From contig NZ_WOAC01000016.1 of assembly GCF_009749525.1 (NCBI RefSeq), positions 1 through 64,000 of the forward strand: 64,000 nt of DNA, in the 5' to 3' direction. Positions 32,391-42,349 of this stretch are shown piece after piece. The translations under genes and the position numbers were made by a program. The number at the start of each line of letters is the position of its first letter. Position 1 is the stretch's first letter. The notes under the pieces were generated by a model that was not told the origin of the DNA, searched no databases, and was given only the letters and a program-made list of their open reading frames with translations. Origin of the DNA: Mesorhizobium xinjiangense. GTDB lineage: Bacteria > Pseudomonadota > Alphaproteobacteria > Rhizobiales > Rhizobiaceae.

Positions 32391-33701
32391 TTGAGCATCG
32401 AACTCGTCACCCTTCTCTTCTTCGGCGCCTTGCTCTTCTTTCTGCTGCTTGGCCTACCGCTCACCTTCGTGCTGGGCGGCGTGTCGGTCGTCTTCCTCTA
32501 TTTCGACCGCGGGCCGCTCGCCTTCTACATGGTCACCTCGCAGGTCTGGGGGACGATGAACAGCTTCACGCTGATCGCGATCCCGCTCTTCGTCTTCATG
32601 GCCATGGTGATGGAGCGAACCGGTGTGGCCAAGGACCTCTACGACATGATGTATCTGTGGTGGGGCGGCATGCGCGGCGGCCTCGCCATCGGCACGGTGG
32701 GCATCTGCGCCATCTTCGCCGCCATGTGCGGCATTTCGGGCGCCGCGGTCGTGGCCATGGGAACGATCGCGCTGCCCAATATGCTCGAGCGCGGCTACGA
32801 CAAGAAGCTGGCGCTGGGCTGCATCAATGCCGGCGGCGGGCTCGGCATCCTCATACCGCCAAGCGTCATCATGATCCTCTATTCGCTGATCACCGGCGTT
32901 TCGGTCGGCAAGATGTTCACCGCGGGGATCCTGCCGGGCCTTTTGCTGACCGTCATGCTGGCCCTTTATATCGGCCTGCGCTGTCTCGTGCAGCCCGAGC
33001 TCGGTCCCGCATTGCCGAAGGAGGATCGCGCCTCCTGGCCCGAAAAGCTGCGTGCCCTGCGCTCGGTGATCCTGCCGATCCTGATCGCGGTGATGGTGCT
33101 GGGCTCGATCATCGCCGGTATCGCCACGCCGACGGAAGCCGCCGCGCTCGGCGTTGCCGGCGCGCTGATCTCGGCGGCGGTGCATCGCCGTCTCGACTGG
33201 GCGCTGATCCGCGACGCCTCGATCCGCACCTTCCGCCTGACGGGCATGATCATGTGGATCCTGTTCGCCGCGCACGCCTTTTCGGCCGCCTATCAGTTCA
33301 TGGGCGCGAAATCGATGATGCAGGAATGGGTCGCGATGATCCCCGGCGGTCCGTGGGGCATGATCATCGTCGTCCAGTTCGTCATCTTCCTGTTGGCGAT
33401 GGTGCTCGACCCGCTCGGCATCATGCTCATCATGCTGCCGGTCGTCGTGCCGCTCGTCGTGGAGGCCGGCTTCGATCCGGTCTGGTTCGGCATCCTGTTC
33501 ATCATCAACATGGAGATCGGCTACATGACGCCGCCCTTCGGCTTCAACCTCTTCTACCTCAAGGGGATTGTGCCCAAGGGCATCACCATGGGCGACATCT
33601 ACAGCTCGATCCTGCCCTATACGGTGGTCGAGGTCGTCGCCATGGCGATCATCATGATCTTCCCGGCCATCGCGACCTGGCTGCCATCGGTTCTGATGTA
33701 G
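32391..33701 (+). CDS. TRAP transporter large permease (DctM family)
   Basis: The 436-residue multi-helix permease has DctM motifs: TLIAIPLFVFMAMVMERTGV, GIAxATEAAAL-type loop (IAGIATPTEAAALGVAGALI) and GILFIINMEIGYMTPPFGFN. It appears to start at TTG (32391), before which GGAGACGCCCG gives weak ribosome pairing. Completes the first TRAP system. Confidence 0.92.
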   Translation: MSIELVTLLFFGALLFFLLLGLPLTFVLGGVSVVFLYFDRGPLAFYMVTSQVWGTMNSFTLIAIPLFVFMAMVMERTGVAKDLYDMMYLWWGGMRGGLAIGTVGICAIFAAMCGISGAAVVAMGTIALPNMLERGYDKKLALGCINAGGGLGILIPPSVIMILYSLITGVSVGKMFTAGILPGLLLTVMLALYIGLRCLVQPELGPALPKEDRASWPEKLRALRSVILPILIAVMVLGSIIAGIATPTEAAALGVAGALISAAVHRRLDWALIRDASIRTFRLTGMIMWILFAAHAFSAAYQFMGAKSMMQEWVAMIPGGPWGMIIVVQFVIFLLAMVLDPLGIMLIMLPVVVPLVVEAGFDPVWFGILFIINMEIGYMTPPFGFNLFYLKGIVPKGITMGDIYSSILPYTVVEVVAMAIIMIFPAIATWLPSVLM

Positions 33702-33836
33702 CCGGAGGACAGGAGGGCGGCGTTCGAAGGTGCCGGCAATCAGGCGGCACTCTTGAACGTCGTTGCATATGAAACTATCTTTCAGTTGCGTGCTTGGCAC
33801 GCATGGCTTTGTGCAGCTTCATTTGTGGAGGTTGTC

Positions 33837-34193
33837 ATGGCAAATGCACCGATGGAAGGAACGAAGGCGCAGGACTGGATCAATCTGGTCCTCGCGATTG
33901 CCCTGTTCATCTCGCCCTGGGTCGTCGGATTTGCCGCCGCGCCGGCATGGAATGCCTGGATCGTCGGCATAGTACTCGGCGCCCTGGCGGTCGCGACGCT
34001 CTCGGTGTTCGCGGAATGGGAAGAATGGGTCAATCTGGTGCTTGGGGTGTGGCTGATCGTGTCGCCCTGGATCCTGGGATTCGCGGAAGTCACGGGCGCG
34101 ATGTGGACCCATCTGTTGGTCGGCGTGCTCGTTGCCGGCATGTCGGCCTGGGCTGTCTGGGACTATCGCCATAACCCGCACGCACACGCCTGA
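33837..34193 (+). CDS. SPW-repeat membrane protein
   Basis: The 118-residue protein has two copies of the SPW motif (LFISPWVVGFA and LIVSPWILGFA), each in a hydrophobic hairpin preceded by WxNLVL (DWINLVLAIA, EWVNLVLGVW). Four helices. The ATG at 33837 follows TGGAGG. Monocistronic, after the TRAP operon; function unknown, small SPW proteins being uncharacterised membrane proteins. Confidence 0.85.
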   Translation: MANAPMEGTKAQDWINLVLAIALFISPWVVGFAAAPAWNAWIVGIVLGALAVATLSVFAEWEEWVNLVLGVWLIVSPWILGFAEVTGAMWTHLLVGVLVAGMSAWAVWDYRHNPHAHA

Positions 34194-34208
34194 GCGCGCG
34201 TGAACTGA

Positions 34209-34240
34209 ACGGCCCGCCAACCAGATCGTGGGCGGGCCGT
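34209..34240. terminator. Hairpin between convergent SPW and L-fuconate dehydratase genes
   Basis: ACGGCCCGCC (34209-34218) and GGCGGGCCGT (34231-34240) form a 10-bp perfect stem with a 12-base loop, 16 bases after the SPW gene. No T-run on either side. Likely a transcription end structure serving the convergent pair. Confidence 0.6.
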
Positions 34241-34258
34241 CTCATCCATGCAGACGGC

Positions 34259-34280
34259 GTGCACCGCCGCGGCGGTGCAC
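34259..34280. repeat. Perfect 22-bp palindrome
   Basis: GTGCACCGCCG and CGGCGGTGCAC abut to form a 22-bp perfect palindrome 18 bases beyond the dehydratase stop codon. It may act with the preceding hairpin as a terminator for the minus-strand operon; a protein-binding site is the alternative. Confidence 0.55.
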
Positions 34281-34298
34281 GGTGAGTAGACTGCAACC

Positions 34299-35576
34299 CT
34301 ATCCCGACACGGCATAGGTCCTGATCGTTTCGGGCTTCATCTCGATGGAAAAGCCCGGCTTTTGCGGCGGCATATAGGCCGCGTCGCGGATGACGCAGGG
34401 TTCGAGGAAATGCTCGTGCAGGTGATCGACATATTCGATCACCCGGCCGTCCTTGGTGCCCGAAACGGCAACGAAATCGATCATCGACAAATGCTGCACA
34501 TATTCGCAAAGCCCCACGCCGCCGGCATGCGGCCAGACCGGCAGGTCGTATTTTGCCGCCATCAAAAGCACCGCCAGCACTTCGTTGAGCCCGCCCATGC
34601 GGCAGGAATCGATCTGCACGACGTCGATCGCGCCCTCGGCGATGAACTGCTTGAACATGATGCGGTTCTGGCACATCTCGCCGGTCGCCACCTTCACTGG
34701 CGCGACCGCTTCGCGAATCCTCTTGTGCCCGGCCACGTCGTCGGGGCTCGTCGGCTCCTCGATGAAATAGGGATCGGCGAATGAGAGTGCCTTGACCCAG
34801 TCGACCGCCTCGCCGACCTCCCACACCTGGTTGGCGTCGATCATCAAATGGCGGTCCGGGCCGAGCACCTCGCGGGCAATCGTCAGCCGGCGCTTGTCGT
34901 CCTCCAGATCGCGGCCGACCTTCAGCTTGACATGGTTGAAGCCGGCATCGACCGCTTCCCGGCACAGCCGGCGCAGCTTGTCATCGGAATAGCCGAGCCA
35001 GCCGGCCGAGGTCGTGTAGCAGGGGTAGCCTTCCGCCTCGAGCGCGGCGATGCGCTCCGCCTTGCCCGGCTCGGCGCGTTTCAGGATCGCCAGCGCTTCC
35101 TCCGGTGTCAGCGCGTCGGTGAGGTAACGGAAGTCGACGATCCCGACGATCTCTTCAGGGCTCATCTCGGCGACCAACCGCCAAACCGGCTTTCCCGCTT
35201 CTTTCGCCCACAGGTCCCAGACCGCATTGACGACTGCGCCGGTGGCCAGATGCATGGCGCCCTTGTCGGGGCCGATCCAGCGCAACTGGCTGTCGCTGGT
35301 GACGTGGCGCCAGAAGCGGCCGGGGTCCTGCTTGATCCAGTCGAGATCGAGCCCGACGACGAGATGGCGCATCGCCTCGATCGCCGCGCAGCAGATGTCG
35401 TTGCCGCGGCCGATGGTGAAGGTCAGCCCGTGTCCTTCGAGCCCCGGCCGGTCCGTTTGCAAAACGACATAGGCGGCCGAATAGTCCGGGTCGGGGTTCA
35501 TCGCGTCGGAGCCGTCGAGCGACTGCGACGTGGGAAATCTGATGTCGTGGGTTTTCAGGTCAGTGATGCGGGTCAC
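34299..35576 (-). CDS. L-fuconate dehydratase (enolase superfamily)
   Basis: The 425-residue enzyme should dehydrate L-fuconate to 2-keto-3-deoxy-L-fuconate. Enolase-superfamily residues lie at the spacing of characterised fuconate dehydratases: K217-x-K219 (HVKLKVGRD), metal ligands D247 (IDANQ), E273 (FIEEPTSPDD) and E300 (ATGEMCQNR), and base H350 (WPHAGGVGLCE). The family-specific segment CYTTSAGWLGYSDDKLRRLC is present. Starts at GTG. Last gene of an eleven-gene minus-strand sugar-acid group. Confidence 0.9.
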   Translation of the reverse strand: MTRITDLKTHDIRFPTSQSLDGSDAMNPDPDYSAAYVVLQTDRPGLEGHGLTFTIGRGNDICCAAIEAMRHLVVGLDLDWIKQDPGRFWRHVTSDSQLRWIGPDKGAMHLATGAVVNAVWDLWAKEAGKPVWRLVAEMSPEEIVGIVDFRYLTDALTPEEALAILKRAEPGKAERIAALEAEGYPCYTTSAGWLGYSDDKLRRLCREAVDAGFNHVKLKVGRDLEDDKRRLTIAREVLGPDRHLMIDANQVWEVGEAVDWVKALSFADPYFIEEPTSPDDVAGHKRIREAVAPVKVATGEMCQNRIMFKQFIAEGAIDVVQIDSCRMGGLNEVLAVLLMAAKYDLPVWPHAGGVGLCEYVQHLSMIDFVAVSGTKDGRVIEYVDHLHEHFLEPCVIRDAAYMPPQKPGFSIEMKPETIRTYAVSG

Positions 35577-35595
35577 GGGCTGGCCTCTGGTCTTG

Positions 35596-36441
35596 CTATT
35601 CGTCTGCCACGCAGGTCTGTTTCTGGCTGCCCAGACCCTCTATGCCGAGCTCGACGACGTCGCCTGGCTTGAGATAACGCGGCGGCTTCATCCCCATGCC
35701 GACGCCAGGCGGGGTGCCGGTGGAGATGATGTCGTCGGGCTGCAGCGACATGAAGCGGGAGAGGTAGGAGACCAGATGCGCCACGCCGTAGATCATGGTT
35801 CTGGTCGAGCCGTCCTGCATCGTCTCGCCATTGACCCTCAGCCACATGGGCAGATTCTGCGGATCGGCGATCTCGTCCTTCGTCGCCAGCCACGGGCCGG
35901 TCGGGCCGAACGTGTCGGCGGATTTGCCCTTGGTCCACTGGCCTTCATGCTCGATCTGGAAGGCGCGCTCGGAGACGTCGTGCACCGTGCAGTAGCCGGC
36001 CACGTAGTCGAGCGCGTCGGCTTCGCTGACATATTTCGCCGTCTTGCCGATGACGACGCCGAGCTCGACTTCCCAGTCGGTCTTTTGCGAGCCACGCGGA
36101 ATGACGAGGTCGTCGTTCGGCCCACAGATCGCCGAGGTGGCCTTCATGAAGATGATGGGTTCCGGCGGCACGGCTGCGCCGGTTTCGGCGGCATGGTCGG
36201 AATAGTTGAGGCCGATGCAGATGAACTTTCCGGTGCCGACCACACAGGGGCCGAGACGCGGATTGCCGTCGACCGCGGGCAGGTTCGACGGGTCGACGGC
36301 CGAAAGGGTGGCGAGGCTTTCCGGCGAAAGCGCCGCCCCGGCAACGTCGGCGATGCGGCCGGAAAGATCGCGCAGCTTACCGTCATTATCGATAAGGCCG
36401 GGCTTTTCCGCGCCAGGCGCGCCATAGCGAACAAGTTTCAT
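35596..36441 (-). CDS. FAH-family hydrolase (2,4-diketo-3-deoxy-L-fuconate hydrolase type)
   Basis: The 281-residue fumarylacetoacetate-hydrolase-fold protein has KFICIGLNYSDHAAETGAAV, metal-site DWEVELGVVIGKTAKYVSE, and SRFMSLQPDDIISTGTPPGV then GDVVELGIEGLGSQ. In the non-phosphorylative L-fucose route such an enzyme splits the 2,4-diketo acid to pyruvate and L-lactate. Its place between the dehydratase and the SDR supports this. The ATG at 36441 follows GAGGACCTCACC. Ureidoglycolate-lyase annotation is the common alternative but lacks context here. Confidence 0.85.
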   Translation of the reverse strand: MKLVRYGAPGAEKPGLIDNDGKLRDLSGRIADVAGAALSPESLATLSAVDPSNLPAVDGNPRLGPCVVGTGKFICIGLNYSDHAAETGAAVPPEPIIFMKATSAICGPNDDLVIPRGSQKTDWEVELGVVIGKTAKYVSEADALDYVAGYCTVHDVSERAFQIEHEGQWTKGKSADTFGPTGPWLATKDEIADPQNLPMWLRVNGETMQDGSTRTMIYGVAHLVSYLSRFMSLQPDDIISTGTPPGVGMGMKPPRYLKPGDVVELGIEGLGSQKQTCVADE

Positions 36442-36463
36442 GGTGAGGTCCTCGGGTTGGGAG

Positions 36464-37195
36464 TCAGATGGTCCAGCCGCCGTCGATGGCGTAGGCTTGG
36501 CCGGTGGTATAGGTGGCGCCGGCAAGGTGCACGGCGAGGTCGGCGATTTCGTCCGCCGTGCCGATGCGGCCGATCGGCTGGCGGGCGATGAAGGCCTGGC
36601 GGGCCGCCTCGTAGTCGCCGGTTTCTTTCAGCCGCTCCTGCAGCGAAGGGCTGTCGACGGTTCCGGGGCAGATGGCGTTGCAGCGTATGCCCATGCCGAC
36701 ATAGTCGGCGGCGACGGCCTTGGTCAGGCCGATCACCGCCGCCTTGGTTGTCGAATAGGCGCAGCGGTTCGCCACGCCCTTCATGCTCGAGGCAACCGAC
36801 GACATGTTGATGATCGCCCCGTCGCCGCGCGCGAGCATGCCCGGCAGCACGGCGCGAATGGTGCGCACCATCGCCTTGACGTTCAAATCGAAGGCGAAGT
36901 CGAGCTCGGCGTCCGTCATCTCCAGCACCGAGCCCGAATGCACCACGCCGGCACAGTTGAAGAGCACGTCGACCGCTCCGATCCCGGAGACCACCGAGGC
37001 GACGGCCTCAGCATCGAGCACGTCGAGCCGATGCATGACGATGCCGTCCGTACCCTTGAGCGCGGCCAGCAAGTCTTCGTTTATGTCGGTCGCGTGCACC
37101 TTGGCGCCGGCCCGCGCGAAGGCCAGCGCGCTGGCGCGGCCGATGCCCTGTCCGGCCGCGGTGATCAACACGCTCTTTCCCTGAAGTTGGCTCAT
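36464..37195 (-). CDS. Short-chain dehydrogenase (2-keto-3-deoxy-L-fuconate dehydrogenase type)
   Basis: The 243-residue SDR has the NAD-binding turn ITAAGQGIGRASALAFARAG, the acidic DINEDLL that selects NAD, NCAGVV, and catalytic SSVASSMKG...YSTTK. It resembles DHRS6/2-keto-3-deoxy-L-fuconate 4-dehydrogenases, the step between the fuconate dehydratase and the FAH enzyme that flank it downstream. Chemistry is inferred from neighbours and subfamily resemblance. Confidence 0.85.
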   Translation of the reverse strand: MSQLQGKSVLITAAGQGIGRASALAFARAGAKVHATDINEDLLAALKGTDGIVMHRLDVLDAEAVASVVSGIGAVDVLFNCAGVVHSGSVLEMTDAELDFAFDLNVKAMVRTIRAVLPGMLARGDGAIINMSSVASSMKGVANRCAYSTTKAAVIGLTKAVAADYVGMGIRCNAICPGTVDSPSLQERLKETGDYEAARQAFIARQPIGRIGTADEIADLAVHLAGATYTTGQAYAIDGGWTI

Positions 37196-37217
37196 CTCTC
37201 GTCCTTGCTGTTGTTGG

Positions 37218-37670
37218 TCAGGCCGCCTTGTCTCGGCGCTCGACCACGTAGATGTGGTCGGCCACGAGCACGACTTCGTCCTTCTGGTTCAAGACCTCGC
37301 AGCGCTCGAAGACGCGGCCGGCATCGGCCCGCTTGGGATCGTCCTCCTTGGCGATAATGGTCGTCTTCGTGCGGATCGTGTCGCCGATGAAGACGGGCCG
37401 CACGAAGCGCAGCCGGTCGTAGCCGTAGGAAAAGGCCACCGGATTGATGATGTTCGCCGTCAGCCCGACGCCGATCGAAAAGACCATTGTTCCGTGGGCG
37501 ATGCGCCCGCCGAATTCGGACGCCTTCATGAATTCCGCATCCATGTGATGCGGGAAGAAATCGCCCGTATGGCCGGCATGGACGACGAAATCCGTCTCGG
37601 TGATCGTGCGCCCGTAGCTCATGCGGCCCGAGCCGATCTCGTAATCCTCGAAAAAGGTGGTGATTTCCAT
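37218..37670 (-). CDS. MaoC-like hot-dog dehydratase
   Basis: The 150-residue single hot-dog domain has the hydratase-2 motif region FFPHHMDAEFMKASEFGGRI then AHGTMVFSIG. MaoC proteins hydrate enoyl-CoA or related unsaturated acids. Its role in a sugar-acid operon is unclear; no CoA ligase is near. The start overlaps the Gfo/Idh stop (TGATG), showing that it belongs to the operon. Confidence 0.83.
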   Translation of the reverse strand: MEITTFFEDYEIGSGRMSYGRTITETDFVVHAGHTGDFFPHHMDAEFMKASEFGGRIAHGTMVFSIGVGLTANIINPVAFSYGYDRLRFVRPVFIGDTIRTKTTIIAKEDDPKRADAGRVFERCEVLNQKDEVVLVADHIYVVERRDKAA

Positions 37671-38737
37671 CAGGGCCTCTTTGCAAGCGGCGTGGCGGGA
37701 GCCGCACTCGAGCGGTAGGCGGCCTCGACCAGCGCCATGGTGTTCCAGGCGTCGGCGACCGAGCTGACGAGCTCGGCATCCTCGCCGGCGGCGTATCGCT
37801 GCAGATTGGCCATCCGGCCGACGAAGGCGTCGGGGAACCAGGTGCCCTGAAGCGGCACGTTCACCCATTCGCTGCCGCCTTTCGGCCGGATCTCGAGTAT
37901 GTCCGGCTCGCCGCGCGGATAGTCGAGATTGACGCCGAGCTGCATATAGGCCGCGCCCTCCGTGCCGCAGACGCGGAACTCGCAGGCCTGGTATTTTCGG
38001 CCGAAATCATGATCGTGATTGATCGACAGCGCGCAGCGCACATCGTCGCCATAGTCGAGGATGGCGCTGGTGCGGGTCTGCGCCACATCGTGGTTGGGAT
38101 GGCCGAGCGTTTTCGCGTGCACGCCTTGCGGATCGCCCAGGACCTGACGAATGAGATCCAGGTAATGGATCGAATGCATGGCGATCTCGATGCGCGGCAG
38201 GCCCTTGAGGAAGGGCCAGAGCTGCCAGGGCGTGGCGAGCGCCAGCCAGGCGTCGAAATCGACCACCTCGCCGAGCCAGCCCTTGGCGATGGCATCCTTC
38301 AGTGCCAGGGCCATCGGCGCGAAGCGAAGCTGGAAATTGACCGCTGCCTTGAGGTTCTTGCGCCGGCAGATCTCGAGAATACGGGTCGCCCCGTCGAGGT
38401 CGCTTCCCATCGGCTTCTGGATCAGCGCCGCGGCCTCATCCGGCAACGCTTCGAGCACCGTGGCGTGGGCGGCCGGCGGTGTCGCGAGGTCGAAGATCGC
38501 GCCCTCGACGGCCACCGCTTCCTCGACCGAGGAGAAGGCCTTGACGCCCCATTCTTCGGCCAGCTTCTGCGCCTTCGAGCGGTCCGGGTCGTAAAGGCCG
38601 GCAACGGGAAAGCCTGCCTTGCGATAGGCGGGAAAATGCGCATCGCCGACGATGGAGCCGGCGCCGAAGGTGACGATCGGGCGCGGTTTGGATGGCAAAG
38701 GCCAGGATTGGGCAAGCGTGGTCGGGTCGAAGGTCAT
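37670..38737 (-). CDS. Gfo/Idh/MocA-family oxidoreductase
   Basis: The 355-residue protein has an N-terminal Rossmann domain (VTFGAGSIVGDAHFPAYRKA), the LATPPAAHATVLEALP and LIQKPMG segment with the catalytic Lys of this family, and a C-terminal alpha/beta domain (MHSIHYLDLIRQVLG). It probably oxidises a sugar (for example L-fucose or L-galactose) with NAD(P). It follows a repeat-filled gap in the operon. Exact substrate not readable. Confidence 0.85.
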   Translation of the reverse strand: MTFDPTTLAQSWPLPSKPRPIVTFGAGSIVGDAHFPAYRKAGFPVAGLYDPDRSKAQKLAEEWGVKAFSSVEEAVAVEGAIFDLATPPAAHATVLEALPDEAAALIQKPMGSDLDGATRILEICRRKNLKAAVNFQLRFAPMALALKDAIAKGWLGEVVDFDAWLALATPWQLWPFLKGLPRIEIAMHSIHYLDLIRQVLGDPQGVHAKTLGHPNHDVAQTRTSAILDYGDDVRCALSINHDHDFGRKYQACEFRVCGTEGAAYMQLGVNLDYPRGEPDILEIRPKGGSEWVNVPLQGTWFPDAFVGRMANLQRYAAGEDAELVSSVADAWNTMALVEAAYRSSAAPATPLAKRP

Positions 38738-38751
38738 GGCGCTGACCTCCT

Positions 38752-38910
38752 CTCCCCCCTTGAGGGGGAGATGGCCGCGAAGCGGCCAGAGGGGGTGCGT
38801 GCGGCCGCGCGCCGACCTTCCGGTTCGACGGCCGAGATGAGAGCGCCGTGCATTGCCGCAACGACCCCACCCGGCCGCTTCGCGGCCACCCTCCCCTCAA
38901 GGGGGAGGGA
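38752..38910. repeat. Pair of inverted G/C-rich palindromic elements (rhizobial RIME/RPE-like)
   Basis: Copy 1 (38752-38799) reads CTCCCCCCTTGAGGGGGAG followed by ATGGCCGCGAAGCGGCCAG and AGGGGGTGCG. Copy 2 (38861-38910) is its near-inverse (CCCACCCGGCCGCTTCGCGG...CTCCCCTCAAGGGGGAG). They flank ~60 bp between the Gfo/Idh and mutarotase genes. A second inverted pair of the same family is at 43281-43435. Elements of this look are common between genes in Rhizobiales. Confidence 0.8.
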
Positions 38911-38923
38911 GCGATTGCGCATC

Positions 38924-39253
38924 TCAGTCATGATGAAAGACCTCCTCCATCATCGCCCACCATTCGCCGTCCTGGCGCGTTTCGAACGGAACCTGGCACG
39001 GCATGCACACGGCCCACCATTCCTGCGTCTTCGGATCGGCGGCCATTTTCGCTGCGTCGGCCTCGAAGTCGGTGCCGTGATATTCCCAGTAGCCGAAGAG
39101 AAGGTTTTCCGGTTCCTTCAGGAAGATCGAATAGTTCCTGATGTTGCAGGCCGAGATCATGGCAAGCACCTCGGGCCAGGCGGCGGCGTGGAGGCGCTTG
39201 TATTCGGCGACCTTTTCCGGATCGAGACCGATGACCATTCCCATGCGCTGCAT
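38924..39253 (-). CDS. L-rhamnose mutarotase family protein
   Basis: The 109-residue protein (MQRMGMVIGLDPEKVAEYKR) has family features: AAAWPEVLAMISACNIRNYSI, FLKEPENLLFGYWEY, and the C-terminal WWAVCMPCQVPFET. Such enzymes interconvert alpha and beta anomers of L-rhamnose; relatives act on L-fucose or other 6-deoxy sugars. The position after an enolase-superfamily gene fits conversion of imported sugar for the dehydrogenase. Confidence 0.87.
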   Translation of the reverse strand: MQRMGMVIGLDPEKVAEYKRLHAAAWPEVLAMISACNIRNYSIFLKEPENLLFGYWEYHGTDFEADAAKMAADPKTQEWWAVCMPCQVPFETRQDGEWWAMMEEVFHHD

Positions 39254-39264
39254 GTCATCCTCCC

Positions 39265-40377
39265 TTAAGCTCTGATCTCTTTCGTGAATTCGGCGATGCT
39301 CTTCGCCTTGACGGCATCCCAGTCCCAGTCGATGCCGATGCCGGGCTCCGTGGGCGCGATCGCCTGGCCGTTTTCCACGCGCATCCGGGTTGCCGTCAGG
39401 TCGTCGAGCTGCGGGATATATTCGACATAGCGGCCGTTCTGCACCGCGCAGACCAGGCTGACATGCAGCTCCATCAGGAAATGCGGGCAGACCGGAATGT
39501 CGAAGGCTTCGGCCGCATGTGCCACCTTCAGCCACGGCGTGATGCCGCCGATGCGGCCGACATCGACCTGCACGACCGAGCAGGCGCCGCGCGCCATGTA
39601 TTCGCGGAAATGACGGATCGAGTAGAGCGACTCGCCGACGGCGACCGGCGTAGAAGTGGACCGCGAAAGTCGCACATGGCCGTCGATATCGTCGGCCGGC
39701 AGCGGCTCCTCGATCCAGGCGAGATCGAGCGGCTTGAGGCGCTCGGCGCGCCGGATCGCCCCGTCGAGCGAGAAGCCCTGGTTGCAGTCGGTCATGATCT
39801 CGTAGTCGTCGCCAAGCGCATCGCGTACGGCTTCGAGCCGGCGGAAATCTTCCGAACCCGAGGGCTTGCCGATCTTGACCTTGGAACCGGTGAAACCCTG
39901 CGCCTTCGCCGCCAGCGCGTCCTCGACCAGTGCTTGCGTTTCGATATGCAGCCAGCCGCCCTCGGTCGTGTAGAGCGGTGCGCGCTCGCGGGCGCCGCCG
40001 GCCAGTTTCCAAAGCGGCAGGCCCTGCTTTTTCGCCCGCAGATCCCACAGTGCCGTGTCGACCGCCGCCAGGGCGATCGCGGTGATGGCGCCGATGGTCG
40101 TGGCGTGGGTGGCGAATTCGAGATCGTGCCAGATCGCCTCGATGCAGTCGGCGTCGCGGCCGATGAGGCGCGGCGCCAGATGGTCGGCCAGAAGCCGCAT
40201 GACCGAGGAGCCGCCGGTACCGATCGTGTAGGAATAGCCGGTGCCCGACGCGCCGTCTGCATCCGTGATCGTGACGATCGGCGTTTCCTGACTGACGAAG
40301 CTCTGAATGGCGTCGGTGCGCTCGACCTTGGGAACAAGGTCGACCATGCGCAACTCGACTTTCTCGATCCGGGCCAT
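39265..40377 (-). CDS. Mandelate racemase/muconate-lactonizing-type sugar-acid dehydratase
   Basis: The 370-residue enolase-superfamily member has K166-x-K168 (KVKIGKP), metal ligands D197 (TDCNQGF), E223 (WIEEPLPADD) and E249 (AVGESLYS), and H299 (CPHFLMELHVSL). It is distinct from the fuconate dehydratase in the same operon, so two sugar acids or a racemase/dehydratase pair may be handled. The ATG at 40377 lies two bases after the ATPase stop. Specific substrate not assigned. Confidence 0.85.
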   Translation of the reverse strand: MARIEKVELRMVDLVPKVERTDAIQSFVSQETPIVTITDADGASGTGYSYTIGTGGSSVMRLLADHLAPRLIGRDADCIEAIWHDLEFATHATTIGAITAIALAAVDTALWDLRAKKQGLPLWKLAGGARERAPLYTTEGGWLHIETQALVEDALAAKAQGFTGSKVKIGKPSGSEDFRRLEAVRDALGDDYEIMTDCNQGFSLDGAIRRAERLKPLDLAWIEEPLPADDIDGHVRLSRSTSTPVAVGESLYSIRHFREYMARGACSVVQVDVGRIGGITPWLKVAHAAEAFDIPVCPHFLMELHVSLVCAVQNGRYVEYIPQLDDLTATRMRVENGQAIAPTEPGIGIDWDWDAVKAKSIAEFTKEIRA

Positions 40378-40379
40378 GT

Positions 40380-41477
<1,098 letters not shown>

Positions 41478-41480
41478 GGT

Positions 41481-42347
41481 CTATCCTTTGACCGCGCCGG
41501 AGGTGAGGCCGGACACGAGATGTTTCTGGACGATGAAGGTGAGGGTCAGCGCCGGGACGATCATCACCACGGCCAGCGCGCACATGCCGCGCCAATCGAT
41601 GGTGAACTCGGCCGTATAGTCGAGCAGCCCGACGGGCAGGGTCTTGGAATTGGTCGAGCGCGTGAGTTGCGAGGCCAGCGCGAATTCGTTCCACGAAATA
41701 AGGAAGGCGAAGATGCCGGCCGAGGCGATGCCGGGCCGGGCAAGCGGAAACTCCACCTGCCAGAAGGCCTGCCAGCGCGTGCAGCCGTCGATCTGCGCGG
41801 CTTCGGCCAAGTCCTTCGGCACTTGGCGGAAAAAGCCGTCGATGAGCCACACCGTAAAGGGCACGTTGAGCGCCACATAGGCCATGATGAGACCGAAATG
41901 CGTGTCGATGATGCCGAGCTTGGCGTAGACGAAGAAGAGCGGCAACGACAGCGCGATGCCCGGCACCGTGCGCGTCAGCATGAAGCCGAGGAAGATCGAG
42001 GTCTTCCAGCGGAAGCGGTAGCGCGCGAAGGCATATCCGCCGGCCATGCCGATGGCGAGCGCGATCACTGTCGAGGTGACGGAAATGATCAGCGAGTTCC
42101 TGAAATAGTCGAGCACCGGAATGCCGCCCTGGCCAACGCCGGAGAACATGGCGACATAGGCATCGAAGGAGAGCTCGCGCGGTATCCACACCGGCGGCTT
42201 GGCCATGATCTCGACCGTCGGCCGAAGCGAGGAGAGAACGATCCACAGGCCCGGCAGGCAGATGGTGGCCATGGCCAGGAAGAGGCCGATGCGATGGGCG
42301 GCGGTGAGAACCGCGCGTTTGAGGCTGTGAGCGGCATTGATGTCCAT
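41481..42347 (-). CDS. Carbohydrate ABC transporter permease (MalG-like)
   Basis: The 288-residue six-helix permease has the EAA loop LAEAAQIDGCTRWQAFWQVE then FPLARPGIASAGIFAF, characteristic of MalG-type CUT1 permeases. The ATG at 42347 (MDINAAHSLKR) is two bases beyond the first permease stop. Confidence 0.92.
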   Translation of the reverse strand: MDINAAHSLKRAVLTAAHRIGLFLAMATICLPGLWIVLSSLRPTVEIMAKPPVWIPRELSFDAYVAMFSGVGQGGIPVLDYFRNSLIISVTSTVIALAIGMAGGYAFARYRFRWKTSIFLGFMLTRTVPGIALSLPLFFVYAKLGIIDTHFGLIMAYVALNVPFTVWLIDGFFRQVPKDLAEAAQIDGCTRWQAFWQVEFPLARPGIASAGIFAFLISWNEFALASQLTRSTNSKTLPVGLLDYTAEFTIDWRGMCALAVVMIVPALTLTFIVQKHLVSGLTSGAVKG

Positions 42348-42349
42348 GA

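Noticed and set aside
31778-33772. A 664-codon frame overlapping the TRAP permeases
   Set aside because: It is the +1 shadow of two clearly recognisable TRAP genes, with His/Arg/Gly-rich nonsense composition.
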